Shown: in pieces, positions 9,283 to 22,967 of the stretch | Layout of the letters: the number at the start of each line of letters is the position of its first letter | Numbering within the stretch: the first letter of the stretch is position 1 | NCBI GenBank assembly: GCA_027627225.1 | Contig: CM051027.1 | Coordinates: forward strand, 42,531,618 to 42,595,617 | Direction of reading: 5' to 3' | DNA from: Congeria kusceri | Taxonomy: Eukaryota; Mollusca; Bivalvia; Myida; Dreissenidae | Length of the DNA: 64,000 nt | Made by a program: the position numbers and the translations under genes | Notes under the pieces: generated by a model | Told to the model about the DNA's origin: nothing | The model's database searches: none | Seen by the model: only the letters and a program-made list of their open reading frames with translations

Positions 9283-11021
9283 TCCGGTGAAACCTGCGAA
9301 CTGAAATAAATGGGAGTTATAATTGAGGTAGAAACCCCAATTTTATATTGATCTTTTGACAATATGAAGCGCATTCACTTTGCCAAGCGTTTTACTTTTT
9401 GTCGGGCTTGCTTGAATATTTTAGCTCGAATCTTTGCAATACTTTGGAGAGTGTAAATTACTCAGATAGCGACGCGTTCGATGTTCACAATTGATGTTCA
9501 TATTTGTTTTTTAATATATCCAAAACTGTTTGCACCGTATTATAAACGTTTCGGTATGTTGGCGTTTCCGTTTCCGGTGAAACCTGCGAATGGATATAAC
9601 TGAAAGCTACAAACACTGTAGCCACATTCATTTTGAGGTATCGTGTTCGGAAGTGCTTTTGCCATATAACTATGATATTGCCAAGCGTTTCTCTATTCGT
9701 TGTGGCAAATTGTGTCTCTGGAGAAGAATCATCTCAGTTAGCGACCCGTTTCGAAGTTCACAATGTATGTTTATGTAAAAACTATGAAATATATGCAAAA
9801 CAGTTTGCAACGTAATGTATACGTTTCGTAATGTTGGCGTTTCCGGTAAAACCTGCGAATGGATATAATTGAAAGCTATAAACACTGTAGCCACACTACT
9901 GTCACATTCATATTAAGGTTTCGACTCCGGAACCGCTTTCGCAATATAACTACAATATTGGAAAGCATTTATAGCTTCGTAGTGCTGAATTGCGTCCTTC
10001 GAGATGAATCATTGCGATATCATTGCGACAGAGCAAATATCTTAGTAAGCGACACGTTCGGAGCAAATAGATAATCGATGTTTATACAAGAAATATGAAA
10101 TGTATCCAAAACAGTTTGCAACGTATTGTATGCGATTTTATCGGCGGTTCCGGTGAAACCTGCCAATTGAAATAAATGGGAGTTATAACTGAGGTAGCAA
10201 CCCCAATTTTATATTGATCTTTTGACAATATGAAGCGCATTCACTTTGCCAAGCGTTTTACTTTTGGTCGGGCTTACTTGAATATTTTCGCTCGAATCTT
10301 TGCTATACTTTGGAGAGTGTAAATTACTCAGATAGCGACGCGTTCGAAGTTCACAATTGATGTTTATGTACAAACTATCAAATGTATCCAAAACAGTTTG
10401 CAACGTTTCGTTATATTGACGTTTCCGGTGAAACTTGCGAATGGTTATAATTTAAAGCTACAAACAGTGTAGCCACACTAGTGTCACATTCATTTTTAAG
10501 GTATCGTGTTCGCAAGAGCTTTCGCAAGACATAAGTCTCCAAGCGTTTCTCTTTTCGTAGTGTCGAATACTGCATTTATCAGTTAACAATGGATGTTAAT
10601 GTAAAAACTATGAAATATATCGATTTATCCAATACAGTTTTAATCGAAGATATAAATACGGTCGACACAGTGTTCTGCAACCGATCTATTGGTTATGTGC
10701 AAACCACGATCTTTTGCACGCTAACTTGGATATTGAAATGTATCAAAAACTGTTAGCGCCGTATTGTATATTTTGAAAGCTGCAAACACTGTAAGTTAAC
10801 GCGTTTGTAAGTGTTTTCGCAATTTAACTATGATATTGTCGAGCGATTCTCTCTTGGTCGAGCCGAATTGCGTCGCTCGAGAAGAATCATTGCGATACTT
10901 TGGAGGGAGCAACTATCTGTTAGACACGTTTGAAGTTCGTAACCGGTGTTTCAGAAACAAGTCTGAAATACATCAAAAACTGTTTGCAACATGATGTAAT
11001 CATTGCGATTTTATCGGCGTA
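9283..11021. repeat. Unit 9: full hexamer, 1739 bp
   Basis: ABCDEF. It matches unit 5 at a 5225-bp offset, including TTTTGGTCGGGC in D and CAACATGATGTAATCATT in F. Its A, however, has GAGGTAGAAACC and GCTCGAATC where unit 5 differs, so A was exchanged after the block duplication. Confidence 0.94.
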
Positions 11022-11895
11022 TCCGGTGAAACCTGCCAACTGAAATAAATTTGAGTTATAATTGAGGTAGCAACCCCAATTTTATATTGATCTTTTGACA
11101 ATATGAAGCGCATTCACTTTGCCAAGCGTTTTACTTTTCGTCGGGCTTACTTGAATATTTTCGCTAGAATCTTTGCAATACTTTGGAGAGTGTAAATTAC
11201 TCAGATAGCGACGCGTTCGAAGTTCACAATTGATGTTTATGTACAAACTATCAAATGTATCCAAAACAGTTTGCAACGTTTCGTTATATTGACGTTTCCG
11301 GTGAAACTTGCGAATGGTTATAATTTAAAGCTACAAACAGTGTAGCCACACTAGTGTCACATTCATTTTTAAGGTATCGTGTTCGCAAGAGCTTTCGCAA
11401 GACATAAGTCTCCAAGCGTTTCTCTTTTCGTAGTGTCGAATACTGCATTTATCAGTTAACAATGGATGTTAATGTAAAAACTATGAAATATATCGATTTA
11501 TCCAATACAGTTTTAATCGAAGATATAAATACGGTCGACACAGTGTTCTGCAACCGATCTATTGGTTATGTGCAAACCACGATCTTTTGCACGCTAACTT
11601 GGATATTGAAATGTATCAAAAACTGTTAGCGCCGTATTGTATATTTTGAAAGCTGCAAAACACTGTAAGTTAACGCGTTTGTAAGTGTTTTCGCAATTTA
11701 ACTATGATATTGTCGAGCGATTCTCTCTTGGTCGAGCCGAATTGCGTCGCTCGAGAAGAATCATTGCGATACTTTGGAGGGAGCAACTATCTGTTAGACA
11801 CGTTTGAAGTTCGTAACCGGTGTTTCAGAAACAAGTCTGAAATACATCAAAAACTGTTTGCAACATTTTGTAATCGTTGCGATTTTATCGGCGTA
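11022..11895. repeat. Unit 10: half unit DEF, 874 bp
   Basis: Copy of unit 6 at 5225 bp, with the same A/D mosaic start, AAATTTGAG, and extra A in GCTGCAAAACAC at about 11653. Confidence 0.93.
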
Positions 11896-12768
11896 TCCGG
11901 TGAAACCTGCGAACTGAAATAAATGGGAGTTATAATTGAGGTAGCAACCCCAATTTTATATTGATCTTTTGACAATATGAAGCGCATTCACTTTGCCAAG
12001 CGTTTTACTTTTCGTCGGGCTTACTTGAATATTTTCGCTAGAATCTTTGCAATACTTTGGAGAGTGTAAATTACTCAGATAGCGACGCGTTCGAAGTTCA
12101 CAATTGATGTTTATGTACAAACTATCAAATGTATCCAAAACAGTTTGCAACGTTTCGTTATATTGACGTTTCCGGTGAAACTTGCGAATGGTTATAATTT
12201 AAAGCTACAAACAGTGTAGCCACACTAGTGTCACATTCATTTTTAAGGTATCGTGTTCGCAAGAGCTTTCGCAAGACATAAGTCTCCAAGCGTTTCTCTT
12301 TTCGTAGTGTCGAATACTGCATTTATCAGTTAACAATGGATGTTAATGTAAAAACTATGAAATATATCGATTTATCCAATACAGTTTTAATCGAAGATAT
12401 AAATACGGTCGACACAGTGTTCTGCAACCGATCTATTGGTTATGTGCAAACCACGATCTTTTGCACGCTAACTTGGATATTGAAATGTATCAAAAACTGT
12501 TAGCGCCGTATTGTATATTTTGAAAGCTGCAAACACTGTAAGTTAACGCGTTTGTAAGTGTTTTCGCAATTTAACTATGATATTGTCGAGCGATTCTCTC
12601 TTGGTCGAGCCGAATTGCGTCGCTCGAGAAGAATCATTGCGATACTTTGGAGGGAGCAACTATCTGTTAGACACGTTTGAAGTTCGTAACCGGTGTTTCA
12701 GAAACAAGTCTGAAATACATCAAAAACTGTTTGCAACATTTTGTAATCGTTGCGATTTTATCGGCGTA
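11896..12768. repeat. Unit 11: half unit (A/D hybrid)EF, 873 bp
   Basis: Copy of unit 7 at 5225 bp, with the same A-to-D switch interval. Confidence 0.93.
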
Positions 12769-14507
12769 TCCGGTGAAACCTGCGAACTGAAATAAATTGG
12801 AGTTATAATTGAGGTAGAAACCCCAATTTTATATTGATCTTTTGACAATATGAAGCGCATTCACTTTGCCAAGCGTTTTACTTTTTGTCGGGCTTGCTTG
12901 AATATTTTAGCTAGAATCTTTGCAATACTTTGGAGAGTGTAAATTACTCAGATAGCGACGCGTTCGATGTTCACAATTGATGTTCATATTTGTTTTTTAA
13001 TATATCCAAAACTGTTTGCACCGTATTATAAACGTTTCGGTATGTTGGCGTTTCCGTTTCCGGTGAAACCTGCGAATGGATATAACTGAAAGCTACAAAC
13101 ACTGTAGCCACATTCATTTTGAGGTATCGTGTTCGGAAGTGCTTTTGCCATATAACTATGATATTGCCAAGCGTTTCTCTATTCGTTGTGGCAAATTGTG
13201 TCTCTGGAGAAGAATCATCTCAGTTAGCGACCCGTTTCGAAGTTCACAATGTATGTTTATGTAAAAACTATGAAATATATGCAAAACAGTTTGCAACGTA
13301 ATGTATACGTTTCGTAATGTTGGCGTTTCCGGTAAAACCTGCGAATGGATATAATTGAAAGCTATAAACACTGTAGCCACACTACTGTCACATTCATATT
13401 AAGGTTTCGACTCCGGAACCGCTTTCGCAATATAACTACAATATTGGAAAGCATTTATAGCTTCGTAGTGCTGAATTGCGTCCTTCGAGATGAATCATTG
13501 CGATATCATTGCGACAGAGCAAATATCTTAGTAAGCGACACGTTCGGAGCAAATAGATAATCGATGTTTATACAAGAAATATGAAATGTATCCAAAACAG
13601 TTTGCAACGTATTGTATGCGATTTTATCGGCGGTTCCGGTGAAACCTGCCAATTGAAATAAATGGGAGTTATAACTGAGGTAGCAACCCCAATTTTATAT
13701 TGATCTTTTGACAATATGAAGCGCATTCACTTTGCCAAGCGTTTTACTTTTCGTCGGGCTTACTTGAATATTTTCGCTCGAATCTTTGCTATACTTTGGA
13801 GAGTGTAAATTACTCAGATAGCGACGCGTTCGAAGTTCACAATTGATGTTTATGTACAAACTATCAAATGTATCCAAAACAGTTTGCAACGTTTCGTTAT
13901 ATTGACGTTTCCGGTGAAACTTGCGAATGGTTATAATTTAAAGCTACAAACAGTGTAGCCACACTAGTGTCACATTCATTTTTAAGGTATCGTGTTCGCA
14001 AGAGCTTTCGCAAGACATAAGTCTCCAAGCGTTTCTCTTTTCGTAGTGTCGAATACTGCATTTATCAGTTAACAATGGATGTTAATGTAAAAACTATGAA
14101 ATATATCGATTTATCCAATACAGTTTTAATCGAAGATATAAATACGGTCGACACAGTGTTCTGCAACCGATCTATTGGTTATGTGCAAACCACGATCTTT
14201 TGCACGCTAACTTGGATATTGAAATGTATCAAAAACTGTTAGCGCCGTATTGTATATTTTGAAAGCTGCAAACACTGTAAGTTAACGCGTTTGTAAGTGT
14301 TTTCGCAATTTAACTATGATATTGTCGAGCGATTCTCTCTTGGTCGAGCCGAATTGCGTCGCTCGAGAAGAATCATTGCGATACTTTGGAGGGAGCAACT
14401 ATCTGTTAGACACGTTTGAAGTTCGTAACCGGTGTTTCAGAAACAAGTCTGAAATACATCAAAAACTGTTTGCAACATTTTGTAATCGTTGCGATTTTAT
14501 CGGCGTA
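12769..14507. repeat. Unit 12: full hexamer, 1739 bp
   Basis: ABCDEF. A starts with a private AAATTGGAG and has GAGGTAGAAACC. D has the gctcgaatctttgctatac haplotype, unlike its positional partner unit 8, so the 5225-bp block identity is eroded here. Confidence 0.93.
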
Positions 14508-16124
14508 TCCGGTGAAACCTGCGAACTGAAATAAATGGGAGTTATAATTGAGGTAGCAACCCCAATTTTATATTGATCTTTTGACAATATGAAGCGCATT
14601 CACTTTGCCAAGCGTTTTACTTTTTGTCGGGCTTGCTTGAATATTTTAGCTAGAATCTTTGCAATACTTTGGAGAGTGTAAATTACTCAGATAGCGACGC
14701 GTTCGATGTTCACAATTGATGTTCATATTTGTTTTTTAATATATCCAAAACTGTTTGCACCGTATTATAAACGTTTCGGTATGTTGGCGTTTCCGTTTCC
14801 GGTGAAACCTGCGAATGGATATAACTGAAAGCTACAAACACTGTAGCCACATTCATTTTGAGGTATCGTGTTCGGAAGTGCTTTTGCCATATAACTATGA
14901 TATTGCCAAGCGTTTCTCTATTCGTTGTGGCAAATTGTGTCTCTGGAGAAGAATCATCTCAGTTAGCGACCCGTTTCGAAGTTCACAATGTATGTTTATG
15001 TAAAAACTATGAAATATATGCAAAACAGTTTGCAACGTAATGTATACGTTTCGTAATGTTGGCGTTTCCGGTAAAACCTGCGAATGGATATAATTGAAAG
15101 CTATAAACACTGTAGCCACACTACTGTCACATTCATATTAAGGTTTCGACTCCGGAACCGCTTTCGCAATATAACTACAATATTGGAAAGCATTTATAGC
15201 TTCGTAGTGCTGAATTGCGTCCTTCGAGATGAATCATTGCGATATCATTGCGACAGAGCAAATATCTTAGTAAGCGACACGTTCGGAGCAAATAGATAAT
15301 CGATGTTTATACAAGAAATATGAAATGTATCCAAAACAGTTTGCAACGTATTGTATGCGATTTTATCGGCGGTTCCGGTGAAACCTGCCAATTGAAATAA
15401 ATGGGAGTTATAACTGAGGTAGCAACCCCAATTTTACATTGATCTTTTGACAATATGAAGCGCATTCACTTTGCCAAGCGTTTTACTTTTCATCGGGCTT
15501 ACTTGAATATTTTCGCTAGAATCTTTGCAATACTTTGGAGAGTGTAAATTACTCAGATAGCGACGCGTTCGAAGTTCACAATTGATGTTTATGTACAAAC
15601 TATCAAATGTATCCAAAACAGTTTGCAACGTTTCGTTATATTGACGTTTCCGGTGAAACTTGCGAATGGTTATAATTTAAAGCTACAAACAGTGTAGCCA
15701 CACTAGTGTCACATTCATTTTTAAGGTATCGTGTTCGCAAGAGCTTTCGCAAGACATAAGTCTCCAAGCGTTTCTCTTTTCGTAGTGTCGAATACTGCAT
15801 TTATCAGTTAACAATGGATGTTAATGTAAAAACTATGAAATATATCGATTTATCCAATACAGTTTTAATCGAAGATATAAATACGGTCGACACAGTGTTC
15901 TGCAACCGATCTATTGGTTATGTGCAAACCACGATCTTTTGCACGCTAACTTGGATATTGAAATGTATCAAAAACTGTTAGCACCGTATTGTATATTTTG
16001 AAAGCTGCAAACACTGTAAGTTAACGCGTTTGTAAGTGTTTTCGCAATTTAACTATGATATTGTCGAGCGATTCTCTCTTGGTCGAGCCGAATTGCGTCG
16101 CCGTCGCTCGAGAAGAATCATTGC
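14508..16124. repeat. Unit 13: ABCDE plus truncated F
   Basis: ABCDE are complete. F stops at CATTGC (16124), where it is fused to an internal position of A. Just before the junction CGTCGC is duplicated (GCGTCGCCGTCGCTCG, about 16095-16110). D has private changes TTTTACATTG (about 15433) and TTTTCATCGGG (about 15487); E has GTTAGCACCG. Confidence 0.9.
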
Positions 16125-17750
16125 TTTTTGTCGGGCTTGCTTGAATATTTTAGCTAGAATCTTTGCAATACTTTGGAGAGTGTAAATTACTCAGATAGCG
16201 ACGCGTTCGATGTTCACAATTGATGTTCATATTTGTTTTTTAATATATCCAAAACTGTTTGCACCGTATTATAAACGTTTCGGTATGTTGGCGTTTCCGT
16301 TTCCGGTGAAACCTGCGAATGGATATAACTGAAAGCTACAAACACTGTAGCCACATTCATTTTGAGGTATCGTGTTCGGAAGTGCTTTTGCCATATAACT
16401 ATGATATTGCCAAGCGTTTCTCTATTCGTTGTGGCAAATTGTGTCTCTGGAGAAGAATCATCTCAGTTAGCGACCCGTTTCGAAGTTCACAATGTATGTT
16501 TATGTAAAAACTATGAAATATATGCAAAACAGTTTGCAACGTAATGTATACGTTTCGTAATGTTGGCGTTTCCGGTAAAACCTGCGAATGGATATAATTG
16601 AAAGCTATAAACACTGTAGCCACACTACTGTCACATTCATATTAAGGTTTCGACTCCGGAACCGCTTTCGCAATATAACTACAATATTGGAAAGCATTTA
16701 TAGCTTCGTAGTGCTGAATTGCGTCCTTCGAGATGAATCATTGCGATATCATTGCGACAGAGCAAATATCTTAGTAAGCGACACGTTCGGAGCAAATAGA
16801 TAATCGATGTTTATACAAGAAATATGAAATGTATCCAAAACAGTTTGCAACGTATTGTATGCGATTTTATCGGCGGTTCCGGTGAAACCTGCCAATTGAA
16901 ATAAATGGGAGTTATAACTGAGGTAGCAACCCCAATTTTATATTGATCTTTTGACAATATGAAGCGCATTCACTTTGCCAAGCGTTTTACTTTTCGTCGG
17001 GCTTACTTGAATATTTTCGCTCGAATCTTTGCTATACTTTGGAGAGTGTAAATTACTCAGATAGCGACGCGTTCGAAGTTCACAATTGATGTTTATGTAC
17101 AAACTATCAAATGTATCCAAAACAGTTTGCAACGTTTCGTTATATTGACGTTTCCGGTGAAACTTGCGAATGGTTATAATTTAAAGCTACAAACAGTGTA
17201 GCCACACTAGTGTCACATTCATTTTTAAGGTATCATGTTCGCAAGAGCTTTCGCAAGACATAAGTCTCCAAGCGTTTCTCTTTTCGTAGTGTCGAATACT
17301 GCATTTATCAGTTAACAATGGATGTTAATGTAAAAACTATGAAATATATCGATTTATCCAATACAGTTTTAATCGAAGATATAAATACGGTCGACACAGT
17401 GTTCTGCAACCGATCTATTGGTTATGTGCAAACCACGATCTTTTGCACGCTAACTTGGATATTGAAATGTATCAAAAACTGTTAGCGCCGTATTGTATAT
17501 TTTGAAAGCTGCAAACACTGTAAGTTAACGCGTTTGTAAGTGTTTTCGCAATTTAACTATGATATTGTCGAGCGATTCTCTCTTGGTCGAGCCGAATTGC
17601 GTCGCTCGAGAAGAATCATTGCGATACTTTGGAGGGAGCAACTATCTGTTAGACACGTTTGAAGTTCGTAACCGGTGTTTCAGAAACAAGTCTGAAATAC
17701 ATCAAAAACTGTTTGCAACATTTTGTAATCGTTGCGATTTTATCGGCGTA
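16125..17750. repeat. Unit 14: truncated A plus BCDEF
   Basis: Starts inside A at TTTTTGTCGGGC; about the first 113 bp of A and the end of F are missing. The net loss is 235 bp after a 6-bp gain. B starts at 16302. E has GGTATCATGTTCGC (about 17230), shared only with about 25061. Confidence 0.9.
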
Positions 17751-19489
17751 TCCGGTGAAACCTGCGAACTGAAATAAATGGGAGTTATAATTGAGGTAGC
17801 AACCCCAATTTTATATTGATCTTTTGACAATATGAAGCGCATTCACTTTGCCAAGCGTTTTACTTTTTGTCGGGCTTGCTTGAATATTTTAGCTAGAATC
17901 TTTGCAATACTTTGGAGAGTGTAAATTACTCAGATAGCGACGCGTTCGATGTTCACAATTGATGTTCATATTTGTTTTTTAATATATCCAAAACTGTTTC
18001 CACCGTATTATAAACGTTTCGGTATGTTGGCGTTTCCGTTTCCGGTGAAACCTGCGAATGGATATAACTGAAAGCTACAAACACTGTAGCCACATTCATT
18101 TTGAGGTATCGTGTTCGGAAGTGCTTTTGCCATATAACTATGATATTGCCAAGCGTTTCTCTATTCGTTGTGGCAAATTGTGTCTCTGGAGAAGAATCAT
18201 CTCAGTTAGCGACCCGTTTCGAAGTTCACAATGTATGTTTATGTAAAAACTATGAAATATATGCAAAACAGTTTGCAACGTAATGTATACGTTTCGTAAT
18301 GTTGGCGTTTCCGGTAAAACCTGCGAATGGATATAATTGAAAGCTATAAACACTGTAGCCACACTACTGTCACATTCATATTAAGGTTTCGACTCCGGAA
18401 CCGCTTTCGCAATATAACTACAATATTGGAAAGCATTTATAGCTTCGTAGTGCTGAATTGCGTCCTTCGAGATGAATCATTGCGATATCATTGCGACAGA
18501 GCAAATATCTTAGTAAGCGACACGTTCGGAGCAAACAGATAATCGATGTTTATACAAGAAATATGAAATGTATCCAAAACAGTTTGCAACGTATGGTATG
18601 CGATTTTATCGGCGGTTCCGGTGAAACCTGCCAATTGAAATAAATGGGAGTTATAACTGAGGTAGCAACCCCAATTTTATATTGATCTTTTGACAATATG
18701 AAGCGCATTCACTTTGCCAAGCGTTTTACTTTTCGTCGGGCTTACTTGAATATTTTCGCTAGAATCTTTGCAATACTTTGGAGAGTGTAAATTACTCAGA
18801 TAGCGACGCGTTCGAAGTTCACAATTGATGTTTATGTAGAAACTATCAAATGTATCCAAAACAGTTTGCAACGTTTCGTTATATTGACGTTTCCGGTGAA
18901 ACTTGCGAATGGTTATAATTTAAAGCTACAAACAGTGTAGCCACACTAGTGTCACATTCATTTTTAAGGTATCGTGTTCGCAAGAGCTTTCGCAAGACAT
19001 AAGTCTCCAAGCGTTTCTCTTTTCGTAGTGTCGAATACTGCATTTATCAGTTAACAATGGATGTTAATGTAAAAACTATGAAATATATCGATTTATCCAA
19101 TACAGTTTTAATCGAAGATATAAATACGGTCGACACAGTGTTCTGCAACCGATCTATTGGTTATGTGCAAACCACGATCTTTTGCACGCTAACTTGGATA
19201 TTGAAATGTATCAAAAACTGTTAGCGCCGTATTGTATATTTTGAAAGCTGCAAACACTGTAAGTTAACGCGTTTGTAAGTGTTTTCGCAATTTAACTATG
19301 ATATTGTCGAGCGATTCTCTCTTGGTCGAGCCGAATTGCGTCGCTCGAGAAGAATCATTGCGATACTTTGGAGGGAGCAACTATCTGTTAGACACGTTTG
19401 AAGTTCGTAACCGGTGTTTCAGAAACAAGTCTGAAATACATCAAAAACTGTTTGCAACATTTTGTAATCGTTGCGATTTTATCGGCGTA
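17751..19489. repeat. Unit 15: full hexamer, first of 8.7-kb block copy 1
   Basis: ABCDEF. Markers: TTTCCACCG in A (about 17997), CAAACAGATAATC in C (about 18532), GTATGGTATGCG (about 18592) and GTAGAAACTATC in D. The same set recurs in the units starting 25580 and 34259. Confidence 0.94.
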
Positions 19490-21228
19490 TCCGGTGAAAC
19501 CTGCGAACTGAAATAAATGGGAGTTATAATTGAGGTAGAAACCCCAATTTTATATTGATCTTTTGACAATATGAAGCGCATTCACTTTGCCAAGCGTTTT
19601 ACTTTTTGTCGGGCTTGCTTGAATATTTTAGCTAGAATCTTTGCAATACTTTGGAGAGTGTAAATTACTCAGATAGCGACGCGTTCGATGTTCACAATTG
19701 ATGTTCATATTTGTTTTTTAATATATCCAAAACTGTTTGCACCGTATTATAAACGTTTCGGTATGTTGGCGTTTCCGTTTCCGGTGAAACCTGCGAATGG
19801 ATATAACTGAAAGCTACAAACACTGTAGCCACATTCATTTTGAGGTATCGTGTTCGGAAGTGCTTTTGCCATATAACTATGATATTGCCAAGCGTTTCTC
19901 TATTCGTTGTGGCAAATTGTGTCTCTGGAGAAGAATCATCTCAGTTAGCGACCCGTTTCGAAGTTCACAATGTATGTTTATGTAAAAACTATGAAATATA
20001 TGCAAAACAGTTTGCAACGTAATGTATACGTTTCGTAATGTTGGCGTTTCCGGTAAAACCTGCGAATGGATATAATTGAAAGCTATAAACACTGTAGCCA
20101 CACTACTGTCACATTCATATTAAGGTTTCGACTCCGGAACCGCTTTCGCAATATAACTACAATATTGGAAAGCATTTATAGCTTCGTAGTGCTGAATTGC
20201 GTCCTTCGAGATGAATCATTGCGATATCATTGCGACAGAGCAAATATCTTAGTAAGCGACACGTTCGGAGCAAACAGATAATCGATGTTTATACAAGAAA
20301 TATGAAATGTATCCAAAACAGTTTGCAACGTTTTGTATGCGATTTTATCGGCGGTTCCGGTGAAACCTGCCAATTGAAATAAATGGGAGTTATAACTGAG
20401 GTAGCAACCCCAATTTTATATTGATCTTTTGACAATATGAAGCGCATTCACTTTGCCAAGCGTTTTACTTTTCGTCGGGCTTACTTGAATATTTTCGCTA
20501 GAATCTTTGCAATACTTTGGAGAGTGTAAATTACTCAGATAGCGACGCGTTCGAAGTTCACAATTGATGTTTATGTAGAAACTATCAAATGTATCCAAAA
20601 CAGTTTGCAACGTTTCGTTATATTGACGTTTCCGGTGAAACTTGCGAATGGTTATAATTTAAAGCTACAAACAGTGTAGCCACACTAGTGTCACATTCAT
20701 TTTTAAGGTATCGTGTTCGCAAGAGCTTTCGCAAGACATAAGTCTCCAAGCGTTTCTCTTTTCGTAGTGTCGAATACTGCATTTATCAGTTAACAATGGA
20801 TGTTAATGTAAAAACTATGAAATATATCGATTTATCCAATACAGTTTTAATCGAAGATATAAATACGGTCGACACAGTGTTCTGCAACCGATCTATTGGT
20901 TATGTGCAAACCACGATCTTTTGCACGCTAACTTGGATATTGAAATGTATCAAAAACTGTTAGCGCCGTATTGTATATTTTGAAAGCTGCAAACACTGTA
21001 AGTTAACGCGTTTGTAAGTGTTTTCGCAATTTAACTATGATATTGTCGAGCGATTCTCTCTTGGTCGAGCCGAATTGCGTCGCTCGAGAAGAATCATTGC
21101 GATACTTTGGAGGGAGCAACTATCTGTTAGACACGTTTGAAGTTCGTAACCGGTGTTTCAGAAACAAGTCTGAAATACATCAAAAACTGTTTGCAACATT
21201 TTGTAATCGTTGCGATTTTATCGGCGTA
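19490..21228. repeat. Unit 16: full hexamer, 1739 bp
   Basis: ABCDEF. C has CAAACAGATAATC followed by CGTTTTGTATGCG, and D has GTAGAAACTATC. Same haplotype as the units starting 27319 and 36006. Confidence 0.94.
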
Positions 21229-22967
21229 TCCGGTGAAACCTGCGAACTGAAATAAATGGGAGTTATAATTGAGGTAGAAACCCCAATTTTATATTGATCT
21301 TTTGACAATATGAAGCGCATTCACTTTGCCAAGCGTTTTACTTTTTGTCGGGCTTGCTTGAATATTTTAGCTAGAATCTTTGCAATACTTTGGAGAGTGT
21401 AAATTACTCAGATAGCGACGCGTTCGATGTTCACAATTGATGTTCATATTTGTTTTTTAATATATCCAAAACTGTTTGCACCGTATTATAAACGTTTCGG
21501 TATGTTGGCGTTTCCGTTTCCGGTGAAACCTGCGAATGGATATAACTGAAAGCTACAAACACTGTAGCCACATTCATTTTGAGGTATCGTGTTCGGAAGT
21601 GCTTTTGCCATATAACTATGATATTGCCAAGCGTTTCTCTATTCGTTGTGGCAAATTGTGTCTCTGGAGAAGAATCATCTCAGTTAGCGACCCGTTTCGA
21701 AGTTCACAATGTATGTTTATGTAAAAACTATGAAATATATGCAAAACAGTTTGCAACGTAATGTATACGTTTCGTAATGTTGGCGTTTCCGGTAAAACCT
21801 GCGAATGGATATAATTGAAAGCTATAAACACTGTAGCCACACTACTGTCACATTCATATTAAGGTTTCGACTCCGGAACCGCTTTCGCAATATAACTACA
21901 ATATTGGAAAGCATTTATAGCTTCGTAGTGCTGAATTGCGTCCTTCGAGATGAATCATTGCGATATCATTGCGACAGAGCAAATATCTTAGTAAGCGACA
22001 CGTTCGGAGCAAATAGATAATCGATGTTTATACAAGAAATATGAAATGTATCCAAAACAGTTTGCAACGTATTGTATGCGATTTTATCGGCGGTTCCGGT
22101 GAAACCTGCCAATTGAAATAAATGGGAGTTATAACTGAGGTAGCAACCCCAATTTTATATTGATCTTTTGACAATATGAAGCGCATTCACTTTGCCAAGC
22201 GTTTTACTTTTCGTCGGGCTTACTTGAATATTTTCGCTCGAATCTTTGCTATACTTTGGAGAGTGTAAATTACTCAGATAGCGACGCGTTCGAAGTTCAC
22301 AATTGATGTTTATGTACAAACTATCAAATGTATCCAAAACAGTTTGCAACGTTTCGTTATATTGACGTTTCCGGTGAAACTTGCGAATGGTTATAATTTA
22401 AAGCTACAAACAGTGTAGCCACACTAGTGTCACATTCATTTTTAAGGTATCGTGTTCGCAAGAGCTTTCGCAAGACATAAGTCTCCAAGCGTTTCTCTTT
22501 TCGTAGTGTCGAATACTGCATTTATCAGTTAACAATGGATGTTAATGTAAAAACTATGAAATATATCGATTTATCCAATACAGTTTTAATCGAAGATATA
22601 AATACGGTCGACACAGTGTTCTGCAACCGATCTATTGGTTATGTGCAAACCACGATCTTTTGCACGCTAACTTGGATATTGAAATGTATCAAAAACTGTT
22701 AGCGCCGTATTGTATATTTTGAAAGCTGCAAACACTGTAAGTTAACGCGTTTGTAAGTGTTTTCGCAATTTAACTATGATATTGTCGAGCGATTCTCTCT
22801 TGGTCGAGCCGAATTGCGTCGCTCGAGAAGAATCATTGCGATACTTTGGAGGGAGCAACTATCTGTTAGACACGTTTGAAGTTCGTAACCGGTGTTTCAG
22901 AAACAAGTCTGAAATACATCAAAAACTGTTTGCAACATTTTGTAATCGTTGCGATTTTATCGGCGTA
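21229..22967. repeat. Unit 17: full hexamer, 1739 bp
   Basis: ABCDEF. C has CAAATAGATAATC and CGTATTGTATGCG; D has the gctcgaatctttgctatac haplotype with GTACAAACTATC. Confidence 0.94.

Larger units (their letters stand above)
9283..14507. repeat. 5225-bp super-repeat, copy 2
   Basis: Same unit order and identical length to copy 1. The A monomer at 9283 and the unit at 12769 differ at several markers, so exchange with other array members continued after duplication. Confidence 0.88.
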
